A stretch of 42,994 nt of DNA from an uncultured Dialister sp. GTDB taxonomy: Bacteria > Bacillota > Negativicutes > Veillonellales > Dialisteraceae. Each line of letters opens with the position of its first letter. The first letter of the stretch is position 1. Both the position numbers and the translations under genes were made by a program. The notes under the pieces were generated by a model. The model was not told where the DNA came from. It worked only from the letters and a program-made list of their open reading frames with translations, and searched no databases. Positions 14,855 to 22,739 of the stretch are shown here, one piece after another. The stretch spans positions 1-42,994 of the forward strand of contig URAA01000002.1 in NCBI GenBank assembly GCA_900545785.1, written 5' to 3'.

Positions 14855-15997
14855 ATGGAAATGAAGGGGAAGATTTTACGTATTTTCTTTGTTGCATCCA
14901 TCTTTTTGATGGCGGTTCATCCGTCTTTGGAGGCAAAGGAGACAAAACAAAATCTTGTTGCTTCGGCAGCGCAAAATATAATTGAAAGAGAGCTTTCTCG
15001 AAAAACGGTTGTGCAGGGGAAGGAAATTTCTTTTACAGGGCGAAATAAGGGTAACGCTGCCGATATGAAGATAAATGCGGCGGTAGAGGAAAAGGGAAAA
15101 GTTGTTGATTTAAATAAAGTATCTCTGCCGGATAAACGGATTGAAATCAATTTGGCAAGCCGTCTTTTAAAGCTTTATGAAAATGACAAGTTGGTCAAAG
15201 AGTACGTCGTGGCGGTGGGCAGTCGTGAAACGCCGTCTCCTTTGGGGGAATATGCCATTACAGAAAAAGAGATCAATCCGCAGTGGATCGATCCGAAAAC
15301 GTTAGATGTCATGGAGTCGGGACCATGGAATCCTTTGGGGTACAGATGGCTGGGATTTTACGGAACATACGGGATTCATGGCACAAATGCACCGCGGTCT
15401 ATCGGGAAATATGTCTCTCAGGGCTGTATCCGTATGGACGAAAGCCAAGTAGAAAATTTATATGAATTGACACCTTTGGGAACGCCGGTGAAGATCATTT
15501 ATGAAAGAATTGTAATTGAAAGGGAAAAGGATCATACCGTTTCCTATCGCATCTATCCCGACGGCTACGAGTGGCAGCCTTCGGATATAACAAGTGTAAA
15601 AAAAGCGCTTTCCCTTTATGGAGTGGAAGATTTTGCAGAACCTTCGGAAATTATCGAAAAGTTGGAAAAATCTGACGGAAGCCGGACTTACATTGCCAAA
15701 GACTATGATCTGATCGTTGACGGCCGTAAATTGGAGAAAAAAGCATTGGGAAAAGACGGACAGATCTGGCTCCCCGCCGTTGCGTTGTCGGTGGCGGTGA
15801 AAACAGGTGCTTATTGGGATGAAGCGTCTCATACGTTGATGAGTCTCCAAGGGAAGGTGAAGGGGATCGTAAAAAGTGATGTGGTCTATATCAATGCGGA
15901 AGAGGCGGCGCAAGTATTTCCCGTCAGGGGCAAACTGACAAAAGATCTGACTTATGAGATAGAAAAAGTAACGACCGAGGGAAATAAATCACAATAG
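14855..15997 (+). CDS. L,D-transpeptidase (YkuD domain), exported
   Basis: The 380-residue protein has an N-terminal signal peptide (residues 1-27, ending HPSLEA). A YkuD catalytic domain at about 95-215 includes IHGTNAP and the nucleophile block SQGCIRMD with Cys191. A C-terminal region of about 160 residues contains YDLIVDGRKLEKKAL, which resembles a copper-amine-oxidase-like or wall-associated repeat. Such enzymes make 3-3 peptidoglycan cross-links or attach proteins to the wall outside the membrane. It has its own promoter and is followed 33 nt later by the Fic gene, with no terminator seen between. Confidence 0.9.
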   Translation: MEMKGKILRIFFVASIFLMAVHPSLEAKETKQNLVASAAQNIIERELSRKTVVQGKEISFTGRNKGNAADMKINAAVEEKGKVVDLNKVSLPDKRIEINLASRLLKLYENDKLVKEYVVAVGSRETPSPLGEYAITEKEINPQWIDPKTLDVMESGPWNPLGYRWLGFYGTYGIHGTNAPRSIGKYVSQGCIRMDESQVENLYELTPLGTPVKIIYERIVIEREKDHTVSYRIYPDGYEWQPSDITSVKKALSLYGVEDFAEPSEIIEKLEKSDGSRTYIAKDYDLIVDGRKLEKKALGKDGQIWLPAVALSVAVKTGAYWDEASHTLMSLQGKVKGIVKSDVVYINAEEAAQVFPVRGKLTKDLTYEIEKVTTEGNKSQ

Positions 15998-16030
15998 AAA
16001 ATCAGGAATTTTCAGGAATATAAAATAGGG

Positions 16031-16747
16031 ATGTTTGCAATGAACGAAGAATACTTACAGGATTTATTAATAAGAATGGCTCATCACAGCACGGCTATTG
16101 AGGGAAATTCATTCACACAGGGAGAAGTAAAGAGTATCATTGTTTTGAATTATGTTCCTCGTGCAGCAGCTCTTCGAGAAGTTAATGAGGTACTTAATTA
16201 TAAAAAACTGATGCCTTGGTTGTCAGAGCATCAAAAAGAAGATATCACCATACAGGGAATTAAAGATATTAATCAAATTCTTTTGACAAATATCGATAGC
16301 AGAGGCGGGCATTTTAAAGTCATACAAAATATGATTACCGGCGCAGATTTTGAAACTGTTCATCCTTATATGGTGCCGGAAGAAATAAAGAAATGGACAG
16401 ATGATTTATCGTGGCGGCTTAAACAAGCAAAAACGGAGCGGGAGAAAGTAGAAATCATTATGGATCAGCATATACGCTTTGAACGGATTCATCCGTTTTC
16501 TGACGGGAACGGAAGAACCGGCAGAGCACTGATTATATGGTCGTGCTTACAGCAGGGCTTGATGCCTGTCGTAATAAAAAAGGAACAAAGAAAATCTTAT
16601 ATCAATGCGTTAAACAAGAAAGATATAAAAGAACTGACGGAGATGGCGGTTGATTTACAGACGGAAGAACGGAAAAGAAAATTTATTTTTGACGAAATGA
16701 AAGCAGATGATGAAAGGGCAAGAAGAGATTCAGAACTGAAATCGTGA
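16031..16747 (+). CDS. Fic/DOC family protein with N-terminal autoinhibitory motif
   Basis: The 238-residue protein carries the complete Fic active-site motif HPFSDGNGRTGR at residues 154-165, required for AMP transfer to target hydroxyls. The inhibitory-helix motif (S/T)xxxE(G/N) is near the N terminus as STAIEGN (Ser20-Glu24). This marks a class II self-inhibited Fic that would need no separate antitoxin. The ATG at 16040 has a better-placed GGG-rich ribosome binding site and may be the real start. It opens an AT-rich cluster of toxin-like genes and is followed by a terminator. Confidence 0.92.
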   Translation: MFAMNEEYLQDLLIRMAHHSTAIEGNSFTQGEVKSIIVLNYVPRAAALREVNEVLNYKKLMPWLSEHQKEDITIQGIKDINQILLTNIDSRGGHFKVIQNMITGADFETVHPYMVPEEIKKWTDDLSWRLKQAKTEREKVEIIMDQHIRFERIHPFSDGNGRTGRALIIWSCLQQGLMPVVIKKEQRKSYINALNKKDIKELTEMAVDLQTEERKRKFIFDEMKADDERARRDSELKS

Positions 16748-16773
16748 AAGCAGGTAACAGATATATTATTTGA

Positions 16774-16800
16774 AATCCCGAGTGAATCTTGGGATTTTTT
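16774..16800 (+). terminator. intrinsic terminator of the fic gene
   Basis: AATCCCGAG pairs with CTTGGGATT around TGAAT and is followed by TTTT. Confidence 0.85.
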
Positions 16801-16893
16801 ATTTCAAAAAATGAGGTTAAAGAGGCTGCTCACAAAGATTGACAAGTCAGGGATATCTGTATTACGGTGTATTACAGGAAGAGGAAGGGAGAA

Positions 16894-17121
16894 ATGATGA
16901 TGACCATATCCTTGAGACTAAACGAAGAAGATGGAAAACTTTTTAAAAAATATGCAGAGATGCATGGAATGACCGTATCGGAAATGGTGAGGCGTGCGGT
17001 TATAGAAAAAATAGAAGATGAATATGATCTTAGAGCCGGGATGCAAGCTTATGAAGAATATGTAAGAGACGGTAAAAAAAGCAAACCCCTTGAAGATCTT
17101 TGGAAAGAATGTGACTTATGA
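16894..17121 (+). CDS. RelB-like antitoxin
   Basis: The protein has about 75 residues. Three ATG codons in a row (16894, 16897, 16900) follow GGGAG; 16897 or 16900 have better spacing. The N terminus is a ribbon-helix-helix (TISLRLNEEDGKLFKKYA, then MTVSEMVRRAVIEKIED), which binds DNA and autoregulates. The charged tail (AYEEYVRDGKKSKPLEDL) would wrap the toxin. The stop overlaps the toxin start by ATGA, the usual coupling of type II antitoxin-toxin pairs. Confidence 0.85.
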   Translation: MMMTISLRLNEEDGKLFKKYAEMHGMTVSEMVRRAVIEKIEDEYDLRAGMQAYEEYVRDGKKSKPLEDLWKECDL

Positions 17122-17384
17122 GTTATAAAATCTATACAAGTCCGAGTTTTGACAGAGAGTTTAAAAAACTTGACAAATACACACAAATCCTGATCCGAGG
17201 ATGGATAAAGAAACATCTGGAGAATAGTGAAATTCCCGAGGTAACCGGAGAAAAAATGACGGAAGAAAAATCCGATCTGTGGCGGTACAGGATCGGAGAA
17301 TACAGAATCATTTGTAAGATTGAAAACGATGAAATGATTATTTTAATGCTGCGCATCGGTCATGAAGGGGATATCTGCTGCTGA
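17118..17384 (+). CDS. RelE/ParE-superfamily toxin, possibly active-site impaired
   Basis: The 88-residue protein has the RelE fold text: YTSPSFDREFKKLDKYTQ, then DLWRYRIGEYRIICKI, then MIILMLRIGH. Family members usually end in a HRR(D/E)VY-like block that supplies basic residues and a tyrosine to the mRNA-cleavage site. Here the C terminus reads HEGDICC, so those arginines and the tyrosine are replaced. It may be a weakened or dead ribonuclease kept with its antitoxin. That is inference from family patterns. Confidence 0.85.
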   Translation: MSYKIYTSPSFDREFKKLDKYTQILIRGWIKKHLENSEIPEVTGEKMTEEKSDLWRYRIGEYRIICKIENDEMIILMLRIGHEGDICC

Positions 17385-17465
17385 TTCAGAAAAGCGGATT
17401 TTTGATGAGGCTGACTTTTGCGCTGCTCCGAAAAGGTTTTGCAACTGAAGTTGCGGGAGGTGCAT

Positions 17466-18344
17466 ATGGGTACGTATATTGATTTTTCAAATTGTGAAAT
17501 CGATCGTTATAAAGGCTACAGAGGGGCAAACGGGAAGAAATTATCTGTCATTTATAATGGTGAAAGATACATGCTCAAATTTTCCTCAAAAAGCAGCGAA
17601 GACAGTTACCATAATACTTGTATAACCGAATATATAAGCTGCCACATCTTCAACATCATCGGAATCGAAGCGCAGCAAACTCTTTTGGGGCATTATAACG
17701 GACGTCCTGTTGTGGCATGTAAAGATATGGAAACAGACGGCTTTCGCCTGATGGAATTTTTGATGATAAAAAACATGTTCCTTGAATCATCAGGGAAGGG
17801 GACCGACACTGATTTAGCCGATATTATGACTGTCATAGAAAAGCAGCAATTATATCCCGCGGAGGACTTGAAAAAATATTTCTGGGATCTTTTTGTGGCG
17901 GATGCTTTTATCGGAAATTTTGATCGCCATAACAGCAATTGGGGACTGTTGGTCAATCCTCAAAGCAGAAATGCGAAACCGGCCCCTGTCTATGATTGCG
18001 GTTCTTCGTTATATCCGAGACCGGATATGCAAGAAATGGAAAAGATTTTATCTTCTCCCGATGAAATAGATAAAAGAGTTTATGTATTTCCTACCTCTGC
18101 TATACAAAGTGATAATAAAAAAATCAATTATTTTGATTACATTTCCTCATTAAAAAATCCGGATTGCACGGCGGCGGTCAGGAGAATTTTACCTGAAATC
18201 GATATGGAAAAAATTGATTCCATGATAGACAATACGCCCGCTCTGCCCATACAAAAACAGTTTTATAAGGAAATGTTATTACAAAGAAAAGAAAAAATTT
18301 TAGACTTTACTTTGGAGAAATATAATAAATTATCTTTGCAGTGA
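17466..18344 (+). CDS. HipA/CtkA-like serine/threonine kinase
   Basis: The 292-residue protein has HipA C-terminal-type kinase motifs: an ATP-lysine strand (ERYMLKFSS), the catalytic loop DAFIGNFDRHNSNWGLL near residues 153-169, and the metal-binding PVYDCGSSLYP. It lacks the N-terminal HipA subdomain and is closer in size to CtkA-like stand-alone kinases. No HipB-like HTH gene adjoins it. The ATG at 17466 follows GGGAGGTG. A small GCAAC-TGAA-GTTGC hairpin lies just before the ribosome binding site and may limit translation. Upstream in-frame codons lack a ribosome binding site. Confidence 0.85.
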   Translation: MGTYIDFSNCEIDRYKGYRGANGKKLSVIYNGERYMLKFSSKSSEDSYHNTCITEYISCHIFNIIGIEAQQTLLGHYNGRPVVACKDMETDGFRLMEFLMIKNMFLESSGKGTDTDLADIMTVIEKQQLYPAEDLKKYFWDLFVADAFIGNFDRHNSNWGLLVNPQSRNAKPAPVYDCGSSLYPRPDMQEMEKILSSPDEIDKRVYVFPTSAIQSDNKKINYFDYISSLKNPDCTAAVRRILPEIDMEKIDSMIDNTPALPIQKQFYKEMLLQRKEKILDFTLEKYNKLSLQ

Positions 18345-18395
18345 AATATTCTTATCATTTCTACACTTATGTTCAAAGCGGAAAGGAATGAAAAA

Positions 18396-18671
18396 ATGAA
18401 TTTAAACTATGAGAGGGCTTTAAAATCAGAAATTATGAACGAAGCATACACAGGTTTACTGGCCGATTTTATTGATTACTTTAAAACAAATAAAATTGAT
18501 TGGGAAGATAATCCGAATGAAAAAGAACCTATGATGATATTGTTCAGAAAAACACAGGCAACTTATCATGAACTTATGAGAATGAATATGGAAGAATTAC
18601 AAGAGGCGATAGGGCAATTCAAATTGATGAATGATTTGTTGACAAAATTAAGAGAGGCCGGTCATGAATGA
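18396..18671 (+). CDS. probable antitoxin of the zeta-type toxin (epsilon-like role)
   Basis: The 91-residue, largely helical protein (LNYERALKSEIMNEAYTGLL, then MMILFRKTQATYHELMRMNM) overlaps the zeta toxin start by 8 nt. A short helical protein in this place is the usual epsilon/PezA-like partner that blocks the toxin's substrate site. I do not recognise a DNA-binding domain, so autoregulation as in PezA is not expected. The ATG at 18396 with GAAAGGAATG upstream is preferred over the earlier in-frame ATG. The family call is inferred from size and overlap. Confidence 0.65.
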   Translation: MNLNYERALKSEIMNEAYTGLLADFIDYFKTNKIDWEDNPNEKEPMMILFRKTQATYHELMRMNMEELQEAIGQFKLMNDLLTKLREAGHE

Positions 18672-19458
18672 TCTTATAGATAAAACGACGGATGTGCTCA
18701 TAGATGTATGCTACCGAGATTATGCGGAAACCGCCCGGCCGAAAGCCTATCTTGTTGTCGGGCAGCCGGGGGCCGGAAAAACACAAATAATCAGAGAGAT
18801 TTGCAAAGAAAAAGACATTGCTTACATCAATGGGGACGGGTTTAGGAAATTTTATCCCGAATATCATGAACTGTATAGAAAACATGGGGATGAACTTGTA
18901 AATATCACCAAAGGATTTTCCGGTGCAATAACGGAAAGACTTATAGAGAAATTGAGTGACAAGAGACTGGATCTGATTATTGAAGGAACATTGCGGACAA
19001 CCGATGTGCCGGAGAAAACAAGAGCCTTATTATCGCAAAAGGGATATAAAACGGAATTGGATCTTATTGTGGTAAAACCGGAAATTTCATGGTTAAGAAC
19101 ACGCAGAAGATATGAGGAAATGAAAAAAGAGGGGATGACGCCCCGAATGACACCGAAAGATCATCATGACAAGGTTGTTAAAAGTTTACTGAGTAATTTA
19201 AAAGCGTTGTATCAATCAAAGAAATTTGATGAAATAAAATTATATCAGCAAAAAGAGGGCGTTCTTACCGTCATATATTCGATGGAGAAAACACCGGAGA
19301 CAGATCCGTCAATGATAGTCGAGAAAGAATTCCAAAGAAAATACACAACAAAGGAAATTCCTCAGATAAAAGATGAGTTTAAAAATTATATATCTGAAGA
19401 TGAATTAAATGATTTGTTCGAAGGGAAAGCAGGGGAAACAACGGAATCGGAAATATAA
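18664..19458 (+). CDS. zeta-toxin family kinase
   Basis: The 264-residue P-loop protein has Walker A GQPGAGKT at residues 33-40, the substrate-binding NGDGFR (Asp58), IIEGTLRT (Glu107) and the arginine-rich RTRRRYEEM lid. Zeta/PezT enzymes phosphorylate UDP-N-acetylglucosamine and block wall synthesis. The set of catalytic residues looks intact. The C-terminal ~80 residues are charged and variable. It is translated from an overlapping start with the small upstream gene. Confidence 0.9.
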   Translation: MNDLIDKTTDVLIDVCYRDYAETARPKAYLVVGQPGAGKTQIIREICKEKDIAYINGDGFRKFYPEYHELYRKHGDELVNITKGFSGAITERLIEKLSDKRLDLIIEGTLRTTDVPEKTRALLSQKGYKTELDLIVVKPEISWLRTRRRYEEMKKEGMTPRMTPKDHHDKVVKSLLSNLKALYQSKKFDEIKLYQQKEGVLTVIYSMEKTPETDPSMIVEKEFQRKYTTKEIPQIKDEFKNYISEDELNDLFEGKAGETTESEI

Positions 19459-19495
19459 TCTTGTGAATTTTCCATAAAATAGGGGGATACGGGGT

Positions 19496-20458
19496 ATGTG
19501 GATCGTTCTTCAGTGCATTTTGACTCTTTTAGTACATCTGATTATCATTGTGCCGGTATTTGCCTTAGTTAAAGAATTATTTCCCGTTCCTAAAATAGAT
19601 GCTTTTTTTGCCTATGTTCTTCCCTTTTTCCATATACCGGTTAATCAAAATACAATCTTACTTACGGAAGTGGCTTCCTTAATTTTTCTTGTATGTTTTT
19701 TATGGAGTTTTATTTTACCGTATTTTCCAATCACAGCTTGGCTTCAACGGTTTTTTGCCGGTCAGCATAAACCGAATACGGAAGAACAAAAAAAGATCAA
19801 TGAAACTCTCCTCTATATGAAAGAAAAAACAAATGCCGACCCGGAAAAATATAAATATTACGTTGTAAGAACATATGAAACCAATGCTTTCGCATCCGGC
19901 AAAAACGACATCACAATTACAAGTACCATGATACGTACTTTTTCTGTAGATGAAATGGCAGGAATCATTGCTCATGAAATGGGACATCATAAAAATAAAG
20001 ATGTAATTTTTATGGATATTGCAAATGGGATCATTTTATTAAGCGGTATTTTTCAAAGGATTTTAAATTTTTCTATCCGAATATTGAATTTGGGCCGGTT
20101 TATTCCTATTTTTGGAATTATTGCAGTCGGTTTTGCCATATTTTTCGCTTTATTCCTGAATGTTTTTGCATTTTTAATTTATTTACCGACACGGATTATT
20201 GATCTGTTTTTTAACCGCCAGATTGAATACAAAGCTGATTCTTATGCGGTAAAAATAGGATTAGGAAAAGAACTGGCAAAAGGACTATTTAAATTTGGTG
20301 ATTTTTTTGGAGATTCTCCCTGGTGGAAAATACCCATATTGGATCATCCCAGATTGCAAAGCCGGATCAGAAGTATTCATAAACAGACATATAAAGATAA
20401 ACCATCTAAAAAACTGCCTTTCGAAAATATCTGCCGAGAATTAGAAATTGATATTTAA
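19496..20458 (+). CDS. M48 family membrane metalloprotease (HtpX/Ste24-like)
   Basis: The 320-residue protein has two N-terminal membrane segments (about 5-27 and 57-78) and the zinc motif HEMGHH near residue 160 (IIAHEMGHHKNKD). Another hydrophobic pair lies at about 195-235, followed by the third zinc ligand in NRQIEYKADSYAV. Such proteases degrade damaged membrane proteins or process prenylated peptides. ATG follows GGGGGATACGGGGT, a purine-rich ribosome binding site. It lies inside the toxin-rich AT-rich cluster with unclear relation to its neighbours. Confidence 0.9.
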   Translation: MWIVLQCILTLLVHLIIIVPVFALVKELFPVPKIDAFFAYVLPFFHIPVNQNTILLTEVASLIFLVCFLWSFILPYFPITAWLQRFFAGQHKPNTEEQKKINETLLYMKEKTNADPEKYKYYVVRTYETNAFASGKNDITITSTMIRTFSVDEMAGIIAHEMGHHKNKDVIFMDIANGIILLSGIFQRILNFSIRILNLGRFIPIFGIIAVGFAIFFALFLNVFAFLIYLPTRIIDLFFNRQIEYKADSYAVKIGLGKELAKGLFKFGDFFGDSPWWKIPILDHPRLQSRIRSIHKQTYKDKPSKKLPFENICRELEIDI

Positions 20459-20505
20459 TACTTGCTTAAAAACTGACGGAGTAAAAAGAAAGGAATGATT
20501 TATTT

Positions 20506-20901
20506 ATGAAATATATTTATCCCGCCATATTTCATCTTGAAAAAGAAGGAGGTTTTTCTATATTTTTCCCCGATATAGAAGGTTGTTTCAGCCAAGGAGA
20601 TACGCTTTCTGAAGCACTGGAAATGGCAACTGATGCATTGAATTTAATGTTGTGGGAATTAGAAGAAGAAAAAGCGGTCATTCCGAAACCGTCCTTGCCG
20701 AATACAATAAAAACCAAAGATAAAAATGATTTTATAACTATAATCAGTGCGGATACCATAGAATATAGAAAAAAGTATGATAAAAAAGCTGTAAAGAAAA
20801 CGGTATCTGTTCCTCGCTGGCTGAATATCATGGCAATTGAAAAAAATATAGATTTTTCTGATTTATTACAAAAAGCATTGATAAAAGAATTGAAAATATA
20901 A
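20506..20901 (+). CDS. HicB-family antitoxin, without an adjacent HicA
   Basis: The 131-residue protein has the HicB partial RNase H fold at residues 3-50 (YIYPAIFHLEKEGGFSIFFP, DIEGCFSQGDTLSEALEMA) and a C-terminal helix-based DNA-binding part (KKTVSVPRWLNIMAIEKN, then DFSDLLQKALIKEL). HicA toxins are 55-80 residues and adjoin HicB. Neither the 48 nt upstream nor the 95 nt downstream can encode one, so this looks like an orphan. AAAGGAATG upstream supports the start. Confidence 0.85.
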   Translation: MKYIYPAIFHLEKEGGFSIFFPDIEGCFSQGDTLSEALEMATDALNLMLWELEEEKAVIPKPSLPNTIKTKDKNDFITIISADTIEYRKKYDKKAVKKTVSVPRWLNIMAIEKNIDFSDLLQKALIKELKI

Positions 20902-20924
20902 AAAAATAATAGTGGCAGCAATAA

Positions 20925-20960
20925 AAAAATCATCGGCGAGAGATTTCCGATGATTTTTTT
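20925..20960. terminator. intrinsic terminator between hicB and the HD-domain gene
   Basis: AATCATCGG pairs with CCGATGATT, with A-rich 5' and T-rich 3' flanks. It ends hicB and may also serve the converging HD-domain gene. Confidence 0.8.
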
Positions 20961-20996
20961 ATGTGTAAAGATGATTTATGAATTGAAGGGCGGTAT

Positions 20997-21563
20997 TTAT
21001 TTTTCCAGACCGAGTTCTTTTTTGTAGCGGGTCATACCGTCGATACAGAGCTGCATGACGATGTTTTGATCAAGGCCCAGATAATCAAATCCCTTTTTTA
21101 TGACATCTCGGTTGCAGCCGGCAGCAAATCGTTTGTCTTTGAATTTCTTTTTTAATCCTTTCAATTCCATACCGTCGATGCCTTCGGGGCGCATGAGAGC
21201 ATAGGCCATGATGACGCCGGTGAGTTCGTCTACGGTGAAGAGACTCTTTTCCAAGTCGGTTTTCGGTTCGAATTCATCGCTGCAAAGGCCCCAGCCGTGG
21301 GAAATGATGGAGTGGATGTCTTCTTCATCAATTCCTTCCGGTTCTAAAAGTTCACGGACATGATGACAATGTTCGTCGGGATATTTTTCATAATCCACAT
21401 CGTGAAGATAGCCGATGGCTTCCCAGTGATCCCTGTCCTCATGATAATGGTCCGCCATGGCGCCCATGGCGGCGCTGACGGCCTGTGCATGGAGCAGGAG
21501 ATGATCTTCCGTGGTGTGTTTTTTTAATATTTCTTTTGCTTTTTCTAAAGTGAGCTGACTCAT
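20997..21563 (-). CDS. HD-domain phosphohydrolase-like protein
   Basis: The 188-residue protein has the HD-domain ligands in LLHAQAVSAAM, in YLHDVDYEKYPDEHCHH, and in a later ISHGWG histidine. This small HD group is common in anaerobic Firmicutes and probably acts on nucleotides or phosphorylated metabolites. The substrate cannot be told from sequence. ATG at 21563 has AAAGGAGG upstream. It is divergent from the sirtuin gene. Confidence 0.85.
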   Translation of the reverse strand: MSQLTLEKAKEILKKHTTEDHLLLHAQAVSAAMGAMADHYHEDRDHWEAIGYLHDVDYEKYPDEHCHHVRELLEPEGIDEEDIHSIISHGWGLCSDEFEPKTDLEKSLFTVDELTGVIMAYALMRPEGIDGMELKGLKKKFKDKRFAAGCNRDVIKKGFDYLGLDQNIVMQLCIDGMTRYKKELGLEK

Positions 21564-21607
21564 GATGACCTCCTTTATTTATGAAATGGTAGTCTCGTTT
21601 TATATCT

Positions 21608-21637
21608 TTGTCAAATGCGGTTGTTTAATAGTAAGAT
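21608..21637 (+). promoter_or_regulatory. promoter of the sirtuin gene
   Basis: TTGTCA (21608-21613) and TAAGAT (21632-21637) have an 18-nt spacer, about 35 nt before the start codon. Confidence 0.5.
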
Positions 21638-21671
21638 AGAAAGAGATTATTTTTCTGAAAGGAGATTTTTC

Positions 21672-22418
21672 ATGACGGCGATGACTCGGTTTATTGAAAT
21701 GCTCAAAACTCATAACAAAATTGTTTTTTTCGGCGGAGCCGGTGTTTCTACGGAGTCGGACATTCCTGATTTCCGCGGGAAAAACGGTTTGTATAATCAA
21801 AAAAATGATTTGCCCTGGTCTCCGGAAGAAATGTTGTCTCATCATTTTTATGAAGAGCATCCGGAGGAGTTTTATACTCTCTATAAGGAAAGAGAGGGCA
21901 TGATGCTTAATGCACGGCCGAACCGCGCCCACTACTCACTGGTAAGGTTGGAGAAAATGGGGAAATTGTCGGGGATTGTCACCCAGAATATTGACGGGTT
22001 GCATCAAAAGGCAGGAAGTGGGAATGTGATGGAGCTTCACGGTTCTATTCTTAGAAATATTTGTTTGAAATGCGGAAAAACAGTAGGAATGGAAGAATTT
22101 ATCCGTCTTTGCAATCCTATTCCTCATTGTCCCGATTGTGGCGGCATATTGAAGCCGGATGTGGTGCTTTATGAGGAATCCCTTGATCCGAATGTCATTG
22201 ATGATGCGATTTATGAAATATCCCGGGCGGATATGCTCATTATCGGAGGGACAAGTTTGGTGGTTTATCCGGCGGCAGGGTTTGTCAATTATTTCCGCGG
22301 TGATGCTTTGGTGATGATCAATAAGGATGCAACCGATCGGGACGGGCAATGCGACTTGGTATTTCGGGACAGCGTAGGGCAGATTTTGGAGGAAGGAGTC
22401 AAAGGACTGGAAAGTTAG
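21672..22418 (+). CDS. cobB: NAD-dependent protein deacylase (sirtuin)
   Basis: The 248-residue Sir2 protein has the NAD-binding GAGVSTESDIPDFRG (residues 22-36), TQNIDGLHQKAGS, the catalytic histidine in ELHGS, and the zinc tetrad CLKC...CPDC. The length and motifs fit the bacterial CobB/class U-like group that removes acetyl or acyl groups from lysine. AAAGGAG lies 8 nt before the ATG at 21672; the open frame extends 19 codons upstream without a ribosome binding site. No clear terminator follows before the cysS leader promoter. Confidence 0.93.
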   Translation: MTAMTRFIEMLKTHNKIVFFGGAGVSTESDIPDFRGKNGLYNQKNDLPWSPEEMLSHHFYEEHPEEFYTLYKEREGMMLNARPNRAHYSLVRLEKMGKLSGIVTQNIDGLHQKAGSGNVMELHGSILRNICLKCGKTVGMEEFIRLCNPIPHCPDCGGILKPDVVLYEESLDPNVIDDAIYEISRADMLIIGGTSLVVYPAAGFVNYFRGDALVMINKDATDRDGQCDLVFRDSVGQILEEGVKGLES

Positions 22419-22485
22419 AATTTTCCTGATGAAATGGTTTTTGATTAGACTATAAAACTTTATCGAAAAAAATCTATAAATTTGA

Positions 22486-22514
22486 TTGACTGAATATATA
22501 AAAAAATTTATAAT
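22486..22514 (+). promoter_or_regulatory. promoter of the cysS leader transcript
   Basis: TTGACT (22486-22491), a 17-nt spacer and TATAAT (22509-22514) predict a transcript starting near 22521. This is exactly at the foot of the structured RNA domain. Confidence 0.85.
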
Positions 22515-22521
22515 ATAAAAC

Positions 22522-22728
22522 AAGCATTAACAGGTCTGTGGTTGAAAATCGAAGCCAGTCGCAGGCGAAGCGATCCACTTAAGATGTCCGAAGGACATTG
22601 AGCATGGTGCGGTTTAGAGGTAAGTCCTGCCGAGAAAATCGAGAGGGTTAGTAGTGAGAGGAATTCCGGGTAGCAAAAACTCCAGCAGGCGGGTGTGGGG
22701 GCAAAAACCAGGTCAGCTGTTTATGCTT
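22522..22728 (+). ncRNA. structured RNA domain of unknown family upstream of the cysS T-box (raiA-motif RNA is one candidate)
   Basis: The two ends (22522-22533 and 22717-22728) pair over 12 positions with one mismatch, enclosing about 183 nt. Inside are several local helices: GTGG...CCAC, TCGC-N7-GCGA, and ATGTCC-GAAG-GGACAT. CCTGC (22626-22630) pairs with GCAGG (22684-22688). The loops are purine-rich tetraloops and there is no convincing reading frame. The size and looks fit a conserved Firmicutes ncRNA such as the raiA motif, but I could not confirm the family. It does not show the RNase P, tmRNA, SRP or group II intron signatures I know. Confidence 0.6.
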
Positions 22729-22739
22729 TCCAATTGAAA

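Noticed and set aside
9903..16000. Second copy of the tRNA-Ser 3' end as an att site
   Set aside because: No repeat of the T-arm/acceptor end was seen downstream in the window, so island borders cannot be set.
20459..20996. HicA gene next to HicB
   Set aside because: The flanking gaps are too short and lack a frame with the HicA pattern.
22522..22728. RNase P, tmRNA, SRP RNA or group II intron
   Set aside because: A GAGGTAAGTCC string resembles the RNase P GAGGAAAGTCC core, but the partner conserved regions are missing. No tmRNA tag frame, SRP Alu/GGAAG core or intron domain V was found.
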